Made by a program: the position numbers and the translations under genes. Shown here piece by piece: positions 46,024 through 55,588 of a stretch of 55,983 nucleotides of DNA. The notes beneath the pieces are model-generated. The model worked only from the letters and a program-made list of their open reading frames with translations. It did no database searches and was not told the origin of the DNA. Position 1 is the first letter of the stretch; the number at the start of each line of letters is the position of its first letter. Source of the stretch: Endomicrobiia bacterium (GTDB taxonomy: Bacteria; Elusimicrobiota; Endomicrobiia; DTEH01); assembly GCA_025060535.1 (NCBI GenBank), contig JANXCA010000003.1, positions 1-55,983 of the forward strand. Reading direction: 5' to 3'.

Positions 46024-49000
46024 TTATTTTAAAACATAAATAACTCCATAAGTAATATTATTAGAATTCATCTTTTTAATTGAATATAAATAAAATCCAC
46101 TTCTTACATAATCTCCATTTATAGTCTTTCCATCCCATTTATTTTGATGGGTAGTTTGATATACTAACTCCCCTTTAACATTATAGATTTTTAATTCTTC
46201 TATATATTCGCCAAATTCTATTACATTGTTAATGTTATCTTCGTCTAATGTCAGAACTATTTTATCTTTTATATTATCTACTATAAACTCTATTATTTCA
46301 AAAGAAACTTGACCGGAGTTATCATAACTTATAATTTTTAACTGATGTAAACCATCAGACAAAAGTTGAGTATTATAATTAAACACATAAATTCCTGAAG
46401 AGGCAAAAGTAGTATAGGTTTCTACCAATTTCTCATCAATAAGAAATTCTATTTTTACTACTTTATAGTCATCTAAGAATATAACTTCTGTAGTTAAAAC
46501 TCCAGATATTCTTATACCATTACTCAAACCTGTAAGGATTATTTGGGGTTTTTCATCTTGATTAGAAATAGTAATTATTATTGTCTTTTCTGCTAAGTTA
46601 TTAGCTATATCAGATGCTTTCGCAGTCAATATATATAGAGCATTTGGATAATTTTTAGTATTTAATGAAAAAATCAAAGATGTTGTAGGCGTTGATATAT
46701 TTAAAATTTCTTCATTGTTTGAATTTAGCATTTTCAACTCTAAAAAAGATAAAGAATTTACATCATACGCTTCTATTTGGAAACTACAAATGCTTGAAAC
46801 AACTGAATTGTTTGTTGGAGTTACAAAGTTTATTGTAGGAGGTGTATTGTCTATTATTAGATTTTTAACGATTGTTGTAGATTGTGTTAGGGAATCATAT
46901 ATTTTTATACTAATTTGAAAATTACCATCGCTAAACTTTGTAGTGTCTAATTCATATTCATAAGAAAAATTGTCGGAAGTGATGTTAAATGAGGAAATAA
47001 AATTATTATTATGATAGATCCATAAAGAATTTAATAATTTATCATCTTTTGCTTGAATTTGTATTTGGACTTTTTTTGAAAGTATACTATGAGTGGATTT
47101 AACTATAATTGCTCCCTCGGGTGGCTTATCATTTGTATTATTTATAATTACTTCTAAAGAAGTTTTAGAAAAATTATTAACTTTATCATAGATGATAAAT
47201 TCTAATAAATATCTCCCATCTGGATAATTAGTAGTATGCCAAAGTAGAGAATAAGGAGGATAAGTTGATATTTGAGTTAAAGAGTTATTTATATAAAATT
47301 CTATTTTTTCTATACTAAAGTTATCCGTAGCCGAAAGGTTAATTTTTATGGTTCCAGAAACAATCTGATTATTGTATAAATTTATATTTGTAATTGTTGG
47401 TGATTGATTGTCTACATATACAACTACTTGTTTAGATACAGAATTTCCAATTTTGTCATAAGCAGTAATTCTTATAGTTGAGGTAGAGGAAAATTGATTA
47501 GTGTTCCATAAGTACAAAAAGTAAGTAGAACTTTGTTGAAGGTCTTTTGTCAATATTAGATTTGAATTAATAAAAACTTCAAATTTTGAAAGTAAATAAT
47601 TGTCAGACGCAGAAAAAGAAATCGTAGAAATTTTTGAAACATATGAGAAATTAAGTGGAAATTCTATTGTTAAGTGTGGTGATGTATTATCAATTATAAC
47701 ATTTACAACACTAAAAGTTGACTGTCCTACAGTATCATAGACAATAACACCAATTTTATGCTGTGCGTCTTGAAGTAAAGTGGTATTAATAGAATAACTA
47801 AATGGATATGAAGTCTTAGTAGAAACACATACATCATTTATGTAATATTCTATCTTTGAGATTCCTTTGTCATCAGAATAAACTAAAGGCACCAAAATAG
47901 TTCCAGAAATTATTTGATTTTCATAAAGCAACAATCTACAGCTGGGAGGATCATCTATGTTGTCAAAGTAAACAATGTATTCAACTTGAGATGTTTGATT
48001 TTGAGTATCATAAGCTATAGATTTTATAGTATGTCTTCCATCCGAATATAAGGATGTGTTTAAAGTGTAGCTTAAAGATGTGGTATTATTAAATGTAGTA
48101 TTATTAACTAAATAAAGCAAGCTATTATCTAAGTAAAGTTCTATTTTTGATATACCTCTATCATCTGAAGCTAAAACTTGAATATTTATTGTAGCTTGTA
48201 ATGTAGTAGCATTCTGGAGATTAACAAAACTAACACTTGGAGGTGAATCTATGTTGTCAACATAAACTTTTAATTGTTGTTGAGTAGAGAGGTTGTCTGT
48301 ATCATATACTACAATCTTTAATGTATATTCTCCATCAGAATAACTCTGTGTGTTCCAAGTATATGAATAAGGTGGTGAGGTTTTTGTATAAATGTTAACA
48401 TTATTTATATAAAACTCAACCTTTGTTATTCCTACATCATCAGTAGCTGAAACTGTTATATTTACTGTTCCCTGTACTGTAGAACCATTTATAAGTGATA
48501 TTGATTGGATTGTAGGAGGTTCTTTAGTGTTGTTGACTATTACCCACACTTTTTTTGTATCGCTTGAACCAGAATTAGTATAACCTACAACTTTAAGCTC
48601 ATATCCACCATCTGAATCTTGAGTTGTATTCCAAAGCCAACTATATGGTGAGGTTGTGTCTGTAGATCTTAAAACATTGTTTACATAAAACTCCACTCTA
48701 TTTACTGTATTTGCTGTATATACATTCACAACTACATTAGTACTTCCTTCTACTATACTTCCTGAAGAAGGATTTACAATATATAAATTTATCGTATCTG
48801 ATGTAGCCCAAAGATTAGGAAAATTTCCTGTAATAACTAATAAAGTTAACACTCTTAAGGAATCGTTATAATAATTATTTGGTATAAAATTTGCAAGTTT
48901 ATTATACAAACTATTAAGCCAACTTTGCAAACTACTATCACACATAGCAGCTACTGCAAAAGGTCCTACAAAAGCAGCGTTATTCCACTGACCGATAGTG

Positions 49001-49962
49001 TTCCCATTTAACTGATAACCATCCCTTATGTTTTCAGGTTTTCCTCCCGTAGTAGAGTTAATCCAATTAGATAGTTTTTTAAGATGGTTATATGCCACTT
49101 GACTTCCAAACCATAAATAGTCCACACCATACCTCCAAGGAAATCTACACGCGTCATATTTATAATCATAAGAATACCAAGAAGCTTGTGCACCTGATGC
49201 TTGACACCAATCAGGAACTAATCCTGTTTGGTAGTTGTTATAAAAATAGTTTGTAATATCATAGCATTTGTTAACAACATTATTCCAAGCAGAATTACCT
49301 GTTGCTGAAGCAAAAACTTTATACCAAGCAGGAGCAAAATAACTAGGATTAGTTACATTTGAACCTCCCCAAACATCTCCTGGTTTCAACACAAAAGTGT
49401 TTGCTTCTACACAGTACTGCATTAAAGCAGAAATTATAGTTTGTGCCTCTTGTAGATAATTTATAGCACCACTACTACCCCATTGTCTATGTGCAAACAA
49501 CAAAGCTAAAGCAACATCTTCATCAGCATCTGTTGCTGCATTTTGACCAACAACATTACCATTTGCATCTATCCTCCAGTGCATTAAGTTCCTTCCATCA
49601 TTATAGTGTTTATAATATCTAAATAAGCCATCAAAATATCCTTTGGTGCTGTCATTTGCATCGGTCATCATTACAGTAATAAGCATTCCATATCCTATAC
49701 CTTCAGATACTGTATCATTTCCATCCTCAGGTCTTTTTACCCGCCACATGTTTGACTGGGGACAACCATCTTGAGTTAGATAATTCTTCCAATTATTATA
49801 AGCAGTCAAAACTGCATTATTCATCTCAGCTTGGGAGACATTATTTGGTTTTATCCCGTAAGGATAATTTACAGATTGTGGAAAAGGAAAGTTTGCTGAA
49901 AACAAATAAGAACTAAAAAGAACCACTATAACAAATAAAAATTGTTTTGTTGTTTTTTTCAT
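46024..49962 (-). CDS. GH8 endoglucanase with nine Ig-like repeats and CTD
   Basis: The 1312-residue protein has a signal peptide (1-23) and a GH8 (CelA-type) domain (about 24-375). The acid E87 lies in TVSEGIGYGML, the substrate-binding motif in ATDADEDVALAL, and the base D270 in YDACRFPWRYG. Nine tandem Ig-like (Big_7-type) domains of about 85-95 residues follow (about 390-1225). Most open like PPTIQSISLINGSTVQG, with D-D/N-x-G-I-x-K-x-E-F-Y-I strands and a YPDGRYLLEF-like strand before the next. The C-terminus is a FlgD-Ig/T9SS-like CTD (KIYNVKGELVYQ, KWDGKTINGDY, final VIYVLK). It should cut beta-1,4-glucan, with the long repeat stalk holding the catalytic domain away from the cell. It starts with a 4-nt overlap on the small upstream gene. 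Confidence 0.9.
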   Translation of the reverse strand: MKKTTKQFLFVIVVLFSSYLFSANFPFPQSVNYPYGIKPNNVSQAEMNNAVLTAYNNWKNYLTQDGCPQSNMWRVKRPEDGNDTVSEGIGYGMLITVMMTDANDSTKGYFDGLFRYYKHYNDGRNLMHWRIDANGNVVGQNAATDADEDVALALLFAHRQWGSSGAINYLQEAQTIISALMQYCVEANTFVLKPGDVWGGSNVTNPSYFAPAWYKVFASATGNSAWNNVVNKCYDITNYFYNNYQTGLVPDWCQASGAQASWYSYDYKYDACRFPWRYGVDYLWFGSQVAYNHLKKLSNWINSTTGGKPENIRDGYQLNGNTIGQWNNAAFVGPFAVAAMCDSSLQSWLNSLYNKLANFIPNNYYNDSLRVLTLLVITGNFPNLWATSDTINLYIVNPSSGSIVEGSTNVVVNVYTANTVNRVEFYVNNVLRSTDTTSPYSWLWNTTQDSDGGYELKVVGYTNSGSSDTKKVWVIVNNTKEPPTIQSISLINGSTVQGTVNITVSATDDVGITKVEFYINNVNIYTKTSPPYSYTWNTQSYSDGEYTLKIVVYDTDNLSTQQQLKVYVDNIDSPPSVSFVNLQNATTLQATINIQVLASDDRGISKIELYLDNSLLYLVNNTTFNNTTSLSYTLNTSLYSDGRHTIKSIAYDTQNQTSQVEYIVYFDNIDDPPSCRLLLYENQIISGTILVPLVYSDDKGISKIEYYINDVCVSTKTSYPFSYSINTTLLQDAQHKIGVIVYDTVGQSTFSVVNVIIDNTSPHLTIEFPLNFSYVSKISTISFSASDNYLLSKFEVFINSNLILTKDLQQSSTYFLYLWNTNQFSSTSTIRITAYDKIGNSVSKQVVVYVDNQSPTITNINLYNNQIVSGTIKINLSATDNFSIEKIEFYINNSLTQISTYPPYSLLWHTTNYPDGRYLLEFIIYDKVNNFSKTSLEVIINNTNDKPPEGAIIVKSTHSILSKKVQIQIQAKDDKLLNSLWIYHNNNFISSFNITSDNFSYEYELDTTKFSDGNFQISIKIYDSLTQSTTIVKNLIIDNTPPTINFVTPTNNSVVSSICSFQIEAYDVNSLSFLELKMLNSNNEEILNISTPTTSLIFSLNTKNYPNALYILTAKASDIANNLAEKTIIITISNQDEKPQIILTGLSNGIRISGVLTTEVIFLDDYKVVKIEFLIDEKLVETYTTFASSGIYVFNYNTQLLSDGLHQLKIISYDNSGQVSFEIIEFIVDNIKDKIVLTLDEDNINNVIEFGEYIEELKIYNVKGELVYQTTHQNKWDGKTINGDYVRSGFYLYSIKKMNSNNITYGVIYVLK

Positions 49963-50339
49963 CTTTTTTTCTTACCCTTTTTGGGAACAACTATAATTTT
50001 TTCATTATGATGAAAATGTCTGTGTTTTATTTTTTCTTTCCAACCATAAGGTAATTTAATAATAACTGAGGGTACATATTTAACATCTATCATTATCCAA
50101 GGTTTTGAAAGATCCTTTGTCCTCCACCAGTATCCATCATAATAACAAAACCAAAAACCGTCAAAGTAAAAAACTTCAAAGTCATCAAAATTAGATACAT
50201 ACATAACAGTGGTATCTGGAATTACTACCAGTTTAGGAGTGATTATTAATTTTGGTGGCGTTTTTATTTTTATTTTAATTTTTGAACTTATAAGAGTTAA
50301 ACCTACTAATAAAAAAATAAAAAATCTATAAATTTTCAT
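49959..50339 (-). CDS. Small secreted Tyr/Trp-rich protein of unknown function
   Basis: The 126-residue product has a signal peptide (about 1-19), a Thr/Pro/Ile linker, and a compact aromatic motif FYFDGFWFCYYDGYWWRTKD then PWIMIDVKYVPSVI, followed by a Lys/His-rich tail (KHRHFHHNEK). Similar YYxDGYWY-type short secreted proteins occur in other bacteria without known function. Clustered surface aromatics could bind sugar rings, but that is a guess. Its stop overlaps the GH8 start by 4 nt and it follows the GH5-like gene by 58 nt, so it is expressed with the cellulases. Confidence 0.65.
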   Translation of the reverse strand: MKIYRFFIFLLVGLTLISSKIKIKIKTPPKLIITPKLVVIPDTTVMYVSNFDDFEVFYFDGFWFCYYDGYWWRTKDLSKPWIMIDVKYVPSVIIKLPYGWKEKIKHRHFHHNEKIIVVPKKGKKKR

Positions 50340-50397
50340 ACATCAACCTCTTTATATTATAGACTACTTTAACTAAACCAAAGGTTCCCAAAAAATA

Positions 50398-53300
50398 CTA
50401 CTTCACTACTACTATGTTTCCTGTTTGGAAGGTACCATCTTTGAATTTACACTTATAAATATATAAACCTGGTTTTAGCTTCCTACCAGACTCATCCTTG
50501 CCATCCCATATTAAAACTTGCTTTATTTCTCTTACGAGTTTACCTTTTATATTGTAAATCTTTATCTCCTCAATTTCCTTATCAGATTTAAAATCTATTA
50601 TTTCATTTTCTTGATCTTCATTTAGACTTAAAAAATACTTCTTTTTTAGTTTGTGTTCTACTTGAGAGTAAGAAAAGTTTATATTTACTGAGAAAGTTCC
50701 AACTTGATTTACTGTATCATATACTAAAACTACTAAATTATAGCTACCTTGTGGATAATTTGCAGGATTTATCACAAAACTATATGGTGAAAAAGTAGAA
50801 GTGTAAACTAAACTTTCATTAAGATAATACTCAACTTTTATTATTTCATCATCTGTTTCTATATTAGGAATTAACTCAACAGAAGAAGTGATTGTCATAC
50901 CTGAAAAAATACCAGAAAAAGTAACAGATGGAGGTGTGTTCCCTACTACATTATTTACTACTACCGCAATTATTTTAGTAGAAGTTTGATTTTTAGTATC
51001 AGTTGCCTCTATTTTTATCTCGTATATACCGTTAGGATCTAAAGTAGTATTCCAAGAATACCTAAGATAAGACACTAAAGTTGAGGTTGATAAATCTATA
51101 AGCACTAAATTATTCTTAGATACCTTCAGCGAAGTTATTCCAAAATCATCTTGGGCAACTATATCTAAATAAACCTCTCCACTTATTGTTTGACCATTTA
51201 TTAAATTACACCAAATTTCAGGTAAATTATCTTGTTGTGGAGCAGTGGAAGTAATAATTTCAAAGTTTGCTATTATCGTTTTTGTTGAATCAATTATTAT
51301 TACAACTGGATTTGAGCTACTTTGGACATCTCCTGACCAATTTAAGAACTTATAACCTTGAGTTGCTGTAGCATAAAGTTGGACTTGTTCTCCTTTAAGA
51401 TATAGTTGCTTATTTGGATATTTAGTAATACTTCCTGAATTTTGAGGATTTACCTGAGTATATAAAGGATAATAAGGATTATTTACTGTAACAGTAATCT
51501 GTGCTGTTGTTGATTGATTAAGTGTATCATATGCAATCACTTTTATATAGTGTGTTCCATTAGTAGTAGAGGTGGTATACCAAATAAATTCATATGGAGA
51601 TAAATTATCTGTATAAAAAAGTGAGTTATCTATATAAAACTCTACTTTTGATACTCCAAAATCATCAGAAACTGTTGCTTTTACAGCTACTGTTGAAGAA
51701 ACTACAGAGTTGTTTATAGGAGAAACAATTGTAACAGTTGGTGGATTATCTACAATCTGTGTTGACTCTGTTGTAGAAACTTCAACTTCATACCATAAAG
51801 TTTGGTAAATATGCGAAAGTGTAAATTTTGCTTTGTTGTTTTCTACAGTAATAGGTAAAACTGTTTTTCTTGCACCAGTGTTATCTAAAGCATAAACTTT
51901 AACTCTTGAAGCTAAGTACGGTAAAACAATCTCACAGTTTATTCCTTCAACAAATGAAGGAGAACTTCCCCATTGATTTCCTACTGTTATATTTTGGTTT
52001 GCGGGTGGCGGAAAAGACACAGGAGTGTTAGGATAAATCCTCCAGTTCATACCTGGATTTCCACAAGCACCTAACGCAGTAATTAAAATTTGCCCTGTAG
52101 TTGTGTTTGAATTTAATTCTGTAAATGTCTTACCATCAAGAGAGTTTAATGTAATTGTTGCCCATTTATTTTGTAAAGAATTTACATTTCTTATTGTTAT
52201 ACCATCTGAAAGATGATATTCTGAATTCTGTAAGTAACCTACTAAAAACTTAGCTTTAGGTGCATCACCTATTAAAACACCATTTGCTGTATCCCATTTT
52301 AGTTCTCCTGTGTCTGATTGATAGAAGTTATTAGAAGGAATTTGAACTTGTGAAGGTGTAAGATAATTTGATGGTTGAGTTCCCCCTTCTACTATCATAG
52401 CGGTTTTATGAAGAAGAGATATTCTTCTATTTAATCCCTTATCATCTGCGTGTATTAATCTCCATGCCCAAGTGTTTAGTGCTTGAGTTATTTCATCTTG
52501 TTTTGTAACATTGACAATAACATAACTTCCATTAGAGGCTGAAATATCTCCCCTACGATAAATCAAAGCTGCAGGAATAAAAGAAAGGAATTGAACAGGA
52601 TGCTGGTGTAAATCAAAGTATCCAGTAATTCTGCGTGTATCAAAGCTTGTGTTATGAGAATATGTATATCCAAAAATTCCATCCCAATCATGGAATGCTG
52701 CATATGCAGAAAGAATTATATAACACTCAGCAGAAAAGGTATTAGGTGCAGGATGGTTGTATTCTGTGATAGTAAAAGGTTTTCCAAAAACCCTTCTTGT
52801 AGCAATCTCTGAAATTGTTCCACCATTTAAATCTTTTACCAAAGTCGCATTAGTAACATACCAGTTATTGGGGTCCCAAGAAGTGCCAGGAAACACAGGA
52901 TGATGCCAATAAGAATGTGTATCTACAAAGTCAAGTTTTGACATTATGTTTGGGACAGAAGTTAGTCCAACAGTGGTGCCAGTAATTACACCTTTTATTC
53001 CTACGGTATTTTTTAAGTAGTTATACATTTCTAACCAAAAATTCTCTTCAAGTTGATACAAAAATTCAACCCAATCTCTTTGTGCTCTTTGAGTTCTTAT
53101 ATTTCTTTCCTGATACTTTATTATATTTATCGTTTTATTATCTAAGTTCTCTCCAGGAAGCAATCCCACATTACCACCCGGTTTAAAGGAGATGTTACTA
53201 AACCAATATGTAGCAAGCTCCTTACACATATCTGTAAAATTTACTCTTGCATTATTATCATCAGTAGATACAGTTAGTTCAAAATTAAATAGTTGATAAT

Positions 53301-54459
53301 AAGTTGTAAGATTTATTGTCCTGTCAAACCCTAAAATATACCAGGGATCGTGTGCTTGACCTATTTGGACTCTAATTGAGATGTTTCTGTCTGCTTTTGC
53401 ATAAAAAGATAAAGTATAAGGACGAGTAGAAGATACTACTAAATTTGGTTGATTAAACTGAATATGCCAAGAGGTAGGAGATGTATTTTGTATCGTTATC
53501 TTTACTGCCCTTTCATTATTAGGGCCTTCATTTACAATAGTAAAAGAAGCTCTTGCAACATCATGCTGTTCTCTGTTCCAATATGTAAAACCTTCTGAAA
53601 AATCTGCATTTCTTAACATCTCCTGACCTAACGGCTCAGAAAGAGCCCAACCAGAAGAAATTAAGTTTGAATGTGTTTGGTATTTGTTTGTAAGCCAATT
53701 GTTCCATTTCTGTCTTAAATCATTAGAAAACTCGGAAGGTAAAATATCTATAGTACCATCTAACCATCCTTGAATTAAACCATGCTCATTTATTATCTCA
53801 ACCATTGCAATAGCTGGTTCGTTGTTATAGTAAGTGCTTGTATAAGGATTCAATCTTGTAAGTAAATTATAAGCGTATTCTTTTTGCAGCTCTATCATTG
53901 GTTGATAGAACATAGCAGGAACTTGTTTTTGTTTCCAATCAAGTTGATTAATAGAATTTGGGAGACCATCACCAGGCATAAAGTTGCGTCCAACAACTAA
54001 GTTTATATTAACATATATACCGTTTTCTTTAAGTTTCGCAATAAAATAATCAAGACGATCTAAAGCCTCTTGATTAAAACTTCTTGTGTTTGTATAAGTC
54101 CCTGCATAACCAAAAATAGAATAACCCCAAGGGTTATCTAAAAAATGTAGTCTTGCAATATTTACTCCAAATTTAGCAAGCCGCTTTGCAACCTGCTCTG
54201 CTTGAGTTTTTAAAGGAAAACATGCATCAGAAGTAAAATTTACACCCAAAAACTTTATCCTTTCTTGTCCAACATAAAAATGTCCATCCTGACCAACAGA
54301 AACAAATCCATACTTACCAGCAGGTTTATGATTTAACCAGCTTACATCTACAACTGTATTTGAGGAATCATCCCAGGGAAGATAAAAATAAAACGTTTGA
54401 GAAAAAAGTGGTATAATCCAAAAAATAAAAAAACAAAAACTTTTTAAAAATTTTTTCAT
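50398..54459 (-). CDS. GH5-like (clan GH-A) glycoside hydrolase with inserted CBM, Ig-like repeats and CTD
   Basis: The 1353-residue protein has a signal peptide (1-20) and a clan GH-A catalytic fold opening HFYVGQERIKFLGVNFTSDA and FGVNIARLHFLDN. The predicted acid/base is E225 (IINEHG) and the nucleophile E566 (FTITEYNHP). Between them lies an inserted CBM4/9-like module (about 281-428: LRNADFSEGFTYWN, PYTLSFYAKADRNISI, YWFSNISFKPG). After the catalytic part come an Ig-like domain, an InlB B-repeat-like domain (about 1000-1070, GYKFLNWSGDVQS), two more Ig-like domains and a FlgD-Ig/T9SS-like CTD (IYNIKGKLVREI, LIWDGKDESGRKLKPGLYIY, final IVVVK). The exact family and substrate are uncertain; cellulose, mannan or other beta-glycans are possible. 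It is first in the GH5-like/GH8/GH44 unit. Confidence 0.78.
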   Translation of the reverse strand: MKKFLKSFCFFIFWIIPLFSQTFYFYLPWDDSSNTVVDVSWLNHKPAGKYGFVSVGQDGHFYVGQERIKFLGVNFTSDACFPLKTQAEQVAKRLAKFGVNIARLHFLDNPWGYSIFGYAGTYTNTRSFNQEALDRLDYFIAKLKENGIYVNINLVVGRNFMPGDGLPNSINQLDWKQKQVPAMFYQPMIELQKEYAYNLLTRLNPYTSTYYNNEPAIAMVEIINEHGLIQGWLDGTIDILPSEFSNDLRQKWNNWLTNKYQTHSNLISSGWALSEPLGQEMLRNADFSEGFTYWNREQHDVARASFTIVNEGPNNERAVKITIQNTSPTSWHIQFNQPNLVVSSTRPYTLSFYAKADRNISIRVQIGQAHDPWYILGFDRTINLTTYYQLFNFELTVSTDDNNARVNFTDMCKELATYWFSNISFKPGGNVGLLPGENLDNKTINIIKYQERNIRTQRAQRDWVEFLYQLEENFWLEMYNYLKNTVGIKGVITGTTVGLTSVPNIMSKLDFVDTHSYWHHPVFPGTSWDPNNWYVTNATLVKDLNGGTISEIATRRVFGKPFTITEYNHPAPNTFSAECYIILSAYAAFHDWDGIFGYTYSHNTSFDTRRITGYFDLHQHPVQFLSFIPAALIYRRGDISASNGSYVIVNVTKQDEITQALNTWAWRLIHADDKGLNRRISLLHKTAMIVEGGTQPSNYLTPSQVQIPSNNFYQSDTGELKWDTANGVLIGDAPKAKFLVGYLQNSEYHLSDGITIRNVNSLQNKWATITLNSLDGKTFTELNSNTTTGQILITALGACGNPGMNWRIYPNTPVSFPPPANQNITVGNQWGSSPSFVEGINCEIVLPYLASRVKVYALDNTGARKTVLPITVENNKAKFTLSHIYQTLWYEVEVSTTESTQIVDNPPTVTIVSPINNSVVSSTVAVKATVSDDFGVSKVEFYIDNSLFYTDNLSPYEFIWYTTSTTNGTHYIKVIAYDTLNQSTTAQITVTVNNPYYPLYTQVNPQNSGSITKYPNKQLYLKGEQVQLYATATQGYKFLNWSGDVQSSSNPVVIIIDSTKTIIANFEIITSTAPQQDNLPEIWCNLINGQTISGEVYLDIVAQDDFGITSLKVSKNNLVLIDLSTSTLVSYLRYSWNTTLDPNGIYEIKIEATDTKNQTSTKIIAVVVNNVVGNTPPSVTFSGIFSGMTITSSVELIPNIETDDEIIKVEYYLNESLVYTSTFSPYSFVINPANYPQGSYNLVVLVYDTVNQVGTFSVNINFSYSQVEHKLKKKYFLSLNEDQENEIIDFKSDKEIEEIKIYNIKGKLVREIKQVLIWDGKDESGRKLKPGLYIYKCKFKDGTFQTGNIVVVK

Positions 54460-54503
54460 ATTTTATATGCCTCGTAAATTAAGTGTTTTTTATTTTGAAT
54501 TTT

Positions 54504-54532
54504 ATATTACCAAAAACAAAAATAAAATACAA
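54504..54532 (-). promoter_or_regulatory. Possible promoter of the GH5-like/GH8/GH44 unit
   Basis: On the minus strand TTGTAT (54527-54532), a 17-nt spacer and TAATAT (54504-54509) preceded by TGG (an extended -10 TGn) lie about 45 nt upstream of the ATG at 54459. GAGG precedes the ATG by about 10 nt. The -35 is weak. Confidence 0.35.
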
Positions 54533-54606
54533 GCTTCTATCTACATTGATAAATTACATTGTCTATAATTAATCAACACCAACATTCACACATTTTTCCA
54601 ATTCTC

Positions 54607-54626
54607 CCAAACCCGCATTGGGTTGG
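54607..54626 (-). terminator. Hairpin after the aldo/keto reductase gene
   Basis: CCAACCC and GGGTTTGG on the minus strand pair as a 7-bp stem with one bulged T and a 5-nt loop, 6 nt after the reductase stop. It is the only G+C-rich intergenic stem noticed. The downstream sequence is not a clean U-run, so termination is likely but not certain. Confidence 0.35.
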
Positions 54627-54631
54627 ATGGG

Positions 54632-55588
54632 TTAGGAGGATAAAAAATAGCTTAGTTTTTTTATTTTTTCAAAATCTTCTTTTTCAATTTTTAAATCTAT
54701 ACATTTTATATTCTCCTTTAACTGCTCAACTGTTCTTGAGCCATCTATTACACAACTTACTGAATCAAAACATAAAACTAAAGCTAACGAAACTTGTGAG
54801 ATTGTAGCAGAGTATTTTTTAGATAAGCTCTCTACTTCAGATAATACCTCCCAACCATATTCTGTAAACCTCCACCGCCACCTTTTTTCTTCCCATTCGG
54901 GTTTAATAAAACCTCTTGTATCTTTAGGAATTAAATCCTTTTTGTACTTTCCAGTTAAAAAACCAGAAGCTAATGGACTATATGCCATATATCCTAAATT
55001 AAATTTTTTTGACAACTCATATTTTTCATAATTTACATCAAAATCAACTATATTAAATATTTCTTGTAATACAGAAATTTCACTTAATTTCTTTTGCTCA
55101 CATATTTTTATTGCTTCATAAATCTGCCAGGACATATAGTTAGACATACCAATAAACCTTGCTTTTCCAGATTTTATTATCTCATCCATAGTTTCTAAAA
55201 CTTCCTCTAACGGAGTAAAAGGATCGGGCCAGTGAAGAAAATATATATCCACATAATCTGTGGCAAGACGCTTAAGGGAGTTGTTTATGCTATCTAAAAT
55301 CTCTTGTCTTGTTTGATATTTATCATCTCTATAACCATGAACTTTAGTAGAAATAACAAGTTCATTTCGCTTTCTTGTCTCTTTCAAAAAACCTCCTAAA
55401 ATCTCTTCTGCTTCTCCCCATCTGCTTCCGTAAACCTCTGCTGTATCAAAGAAATTTATACCATTGTCTAAACAAAAATAAAATATCTTTTTTGCTTCTT
55501 CATAATTAGTTCTTCCACCCCAAAAAGCTGTCCCGTAACATATTTCAGAAACTTTTAAATTAGTTTTTCCTAATGTGCGATATTTCAT
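54632..55588 (-). CDS. Aldo/keto reductase (voltage-gated K+ channel beta-subunit-like type)
   Basis: The 318-residue protein matches the AKR family, NADPH-dependent carbonyl reductases with a (beta/alpha)8 barrel: MKYRTLGKTNLKVSEICYGT, the catalytic Asp and Tyr in NFFDTAEVYGS, the Lys in VISTKVHG, the His in YFLHWPDP, GMSNYMSWQ, and the C-terminal cofactor-binding GSRTVEQLKENI. The catalytic Asp-Tyr-Lys-His set is complete. The substrate cannot be told from sequence. Its ATG overlaps the TGA of the upstream Ig/CTD gene (ATGA), although a cytosolic enzyme and a secreted surface protein have no obvious link. Confidence 0.92.
   Translation of the reverse strand: MKYRTLGKTNLKVSEICYGTAFWGGRTNYEEAKKIFYFCLDNGINFFDTAEVYGSRWGEAEEILGGFLKETRKRNELVISTKVHGYRDDKYQTRQEILDSINNSLKRLATDYVDIYFLHWPDPFTPLEEVLETMDEIIKSGKARFIGMSNYMSWQIYEAIKICEQKKLSEISVLQEIFNIVDFDVNYEKYELSKKFNLGYMAYSPLASGFLTGKYKKDLIPKDTRGFIKPEWEEKRWRWRFTEYGWEVLSEVESLSKKYSATISQVSLALVLCFDSVSCVIDGSRTVEQLKENIKCIDLKIEKEDFEKIKKLSYFLSS

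Noticed and set aside
46024..49962. Possible CRISPR or tandem DNA repeat in the regular pattern of GH8
   Set aside because: The periodicity is at protein-domain level (about 85-95 residues); the DNA copies are strongly diverged and there are no spacers.
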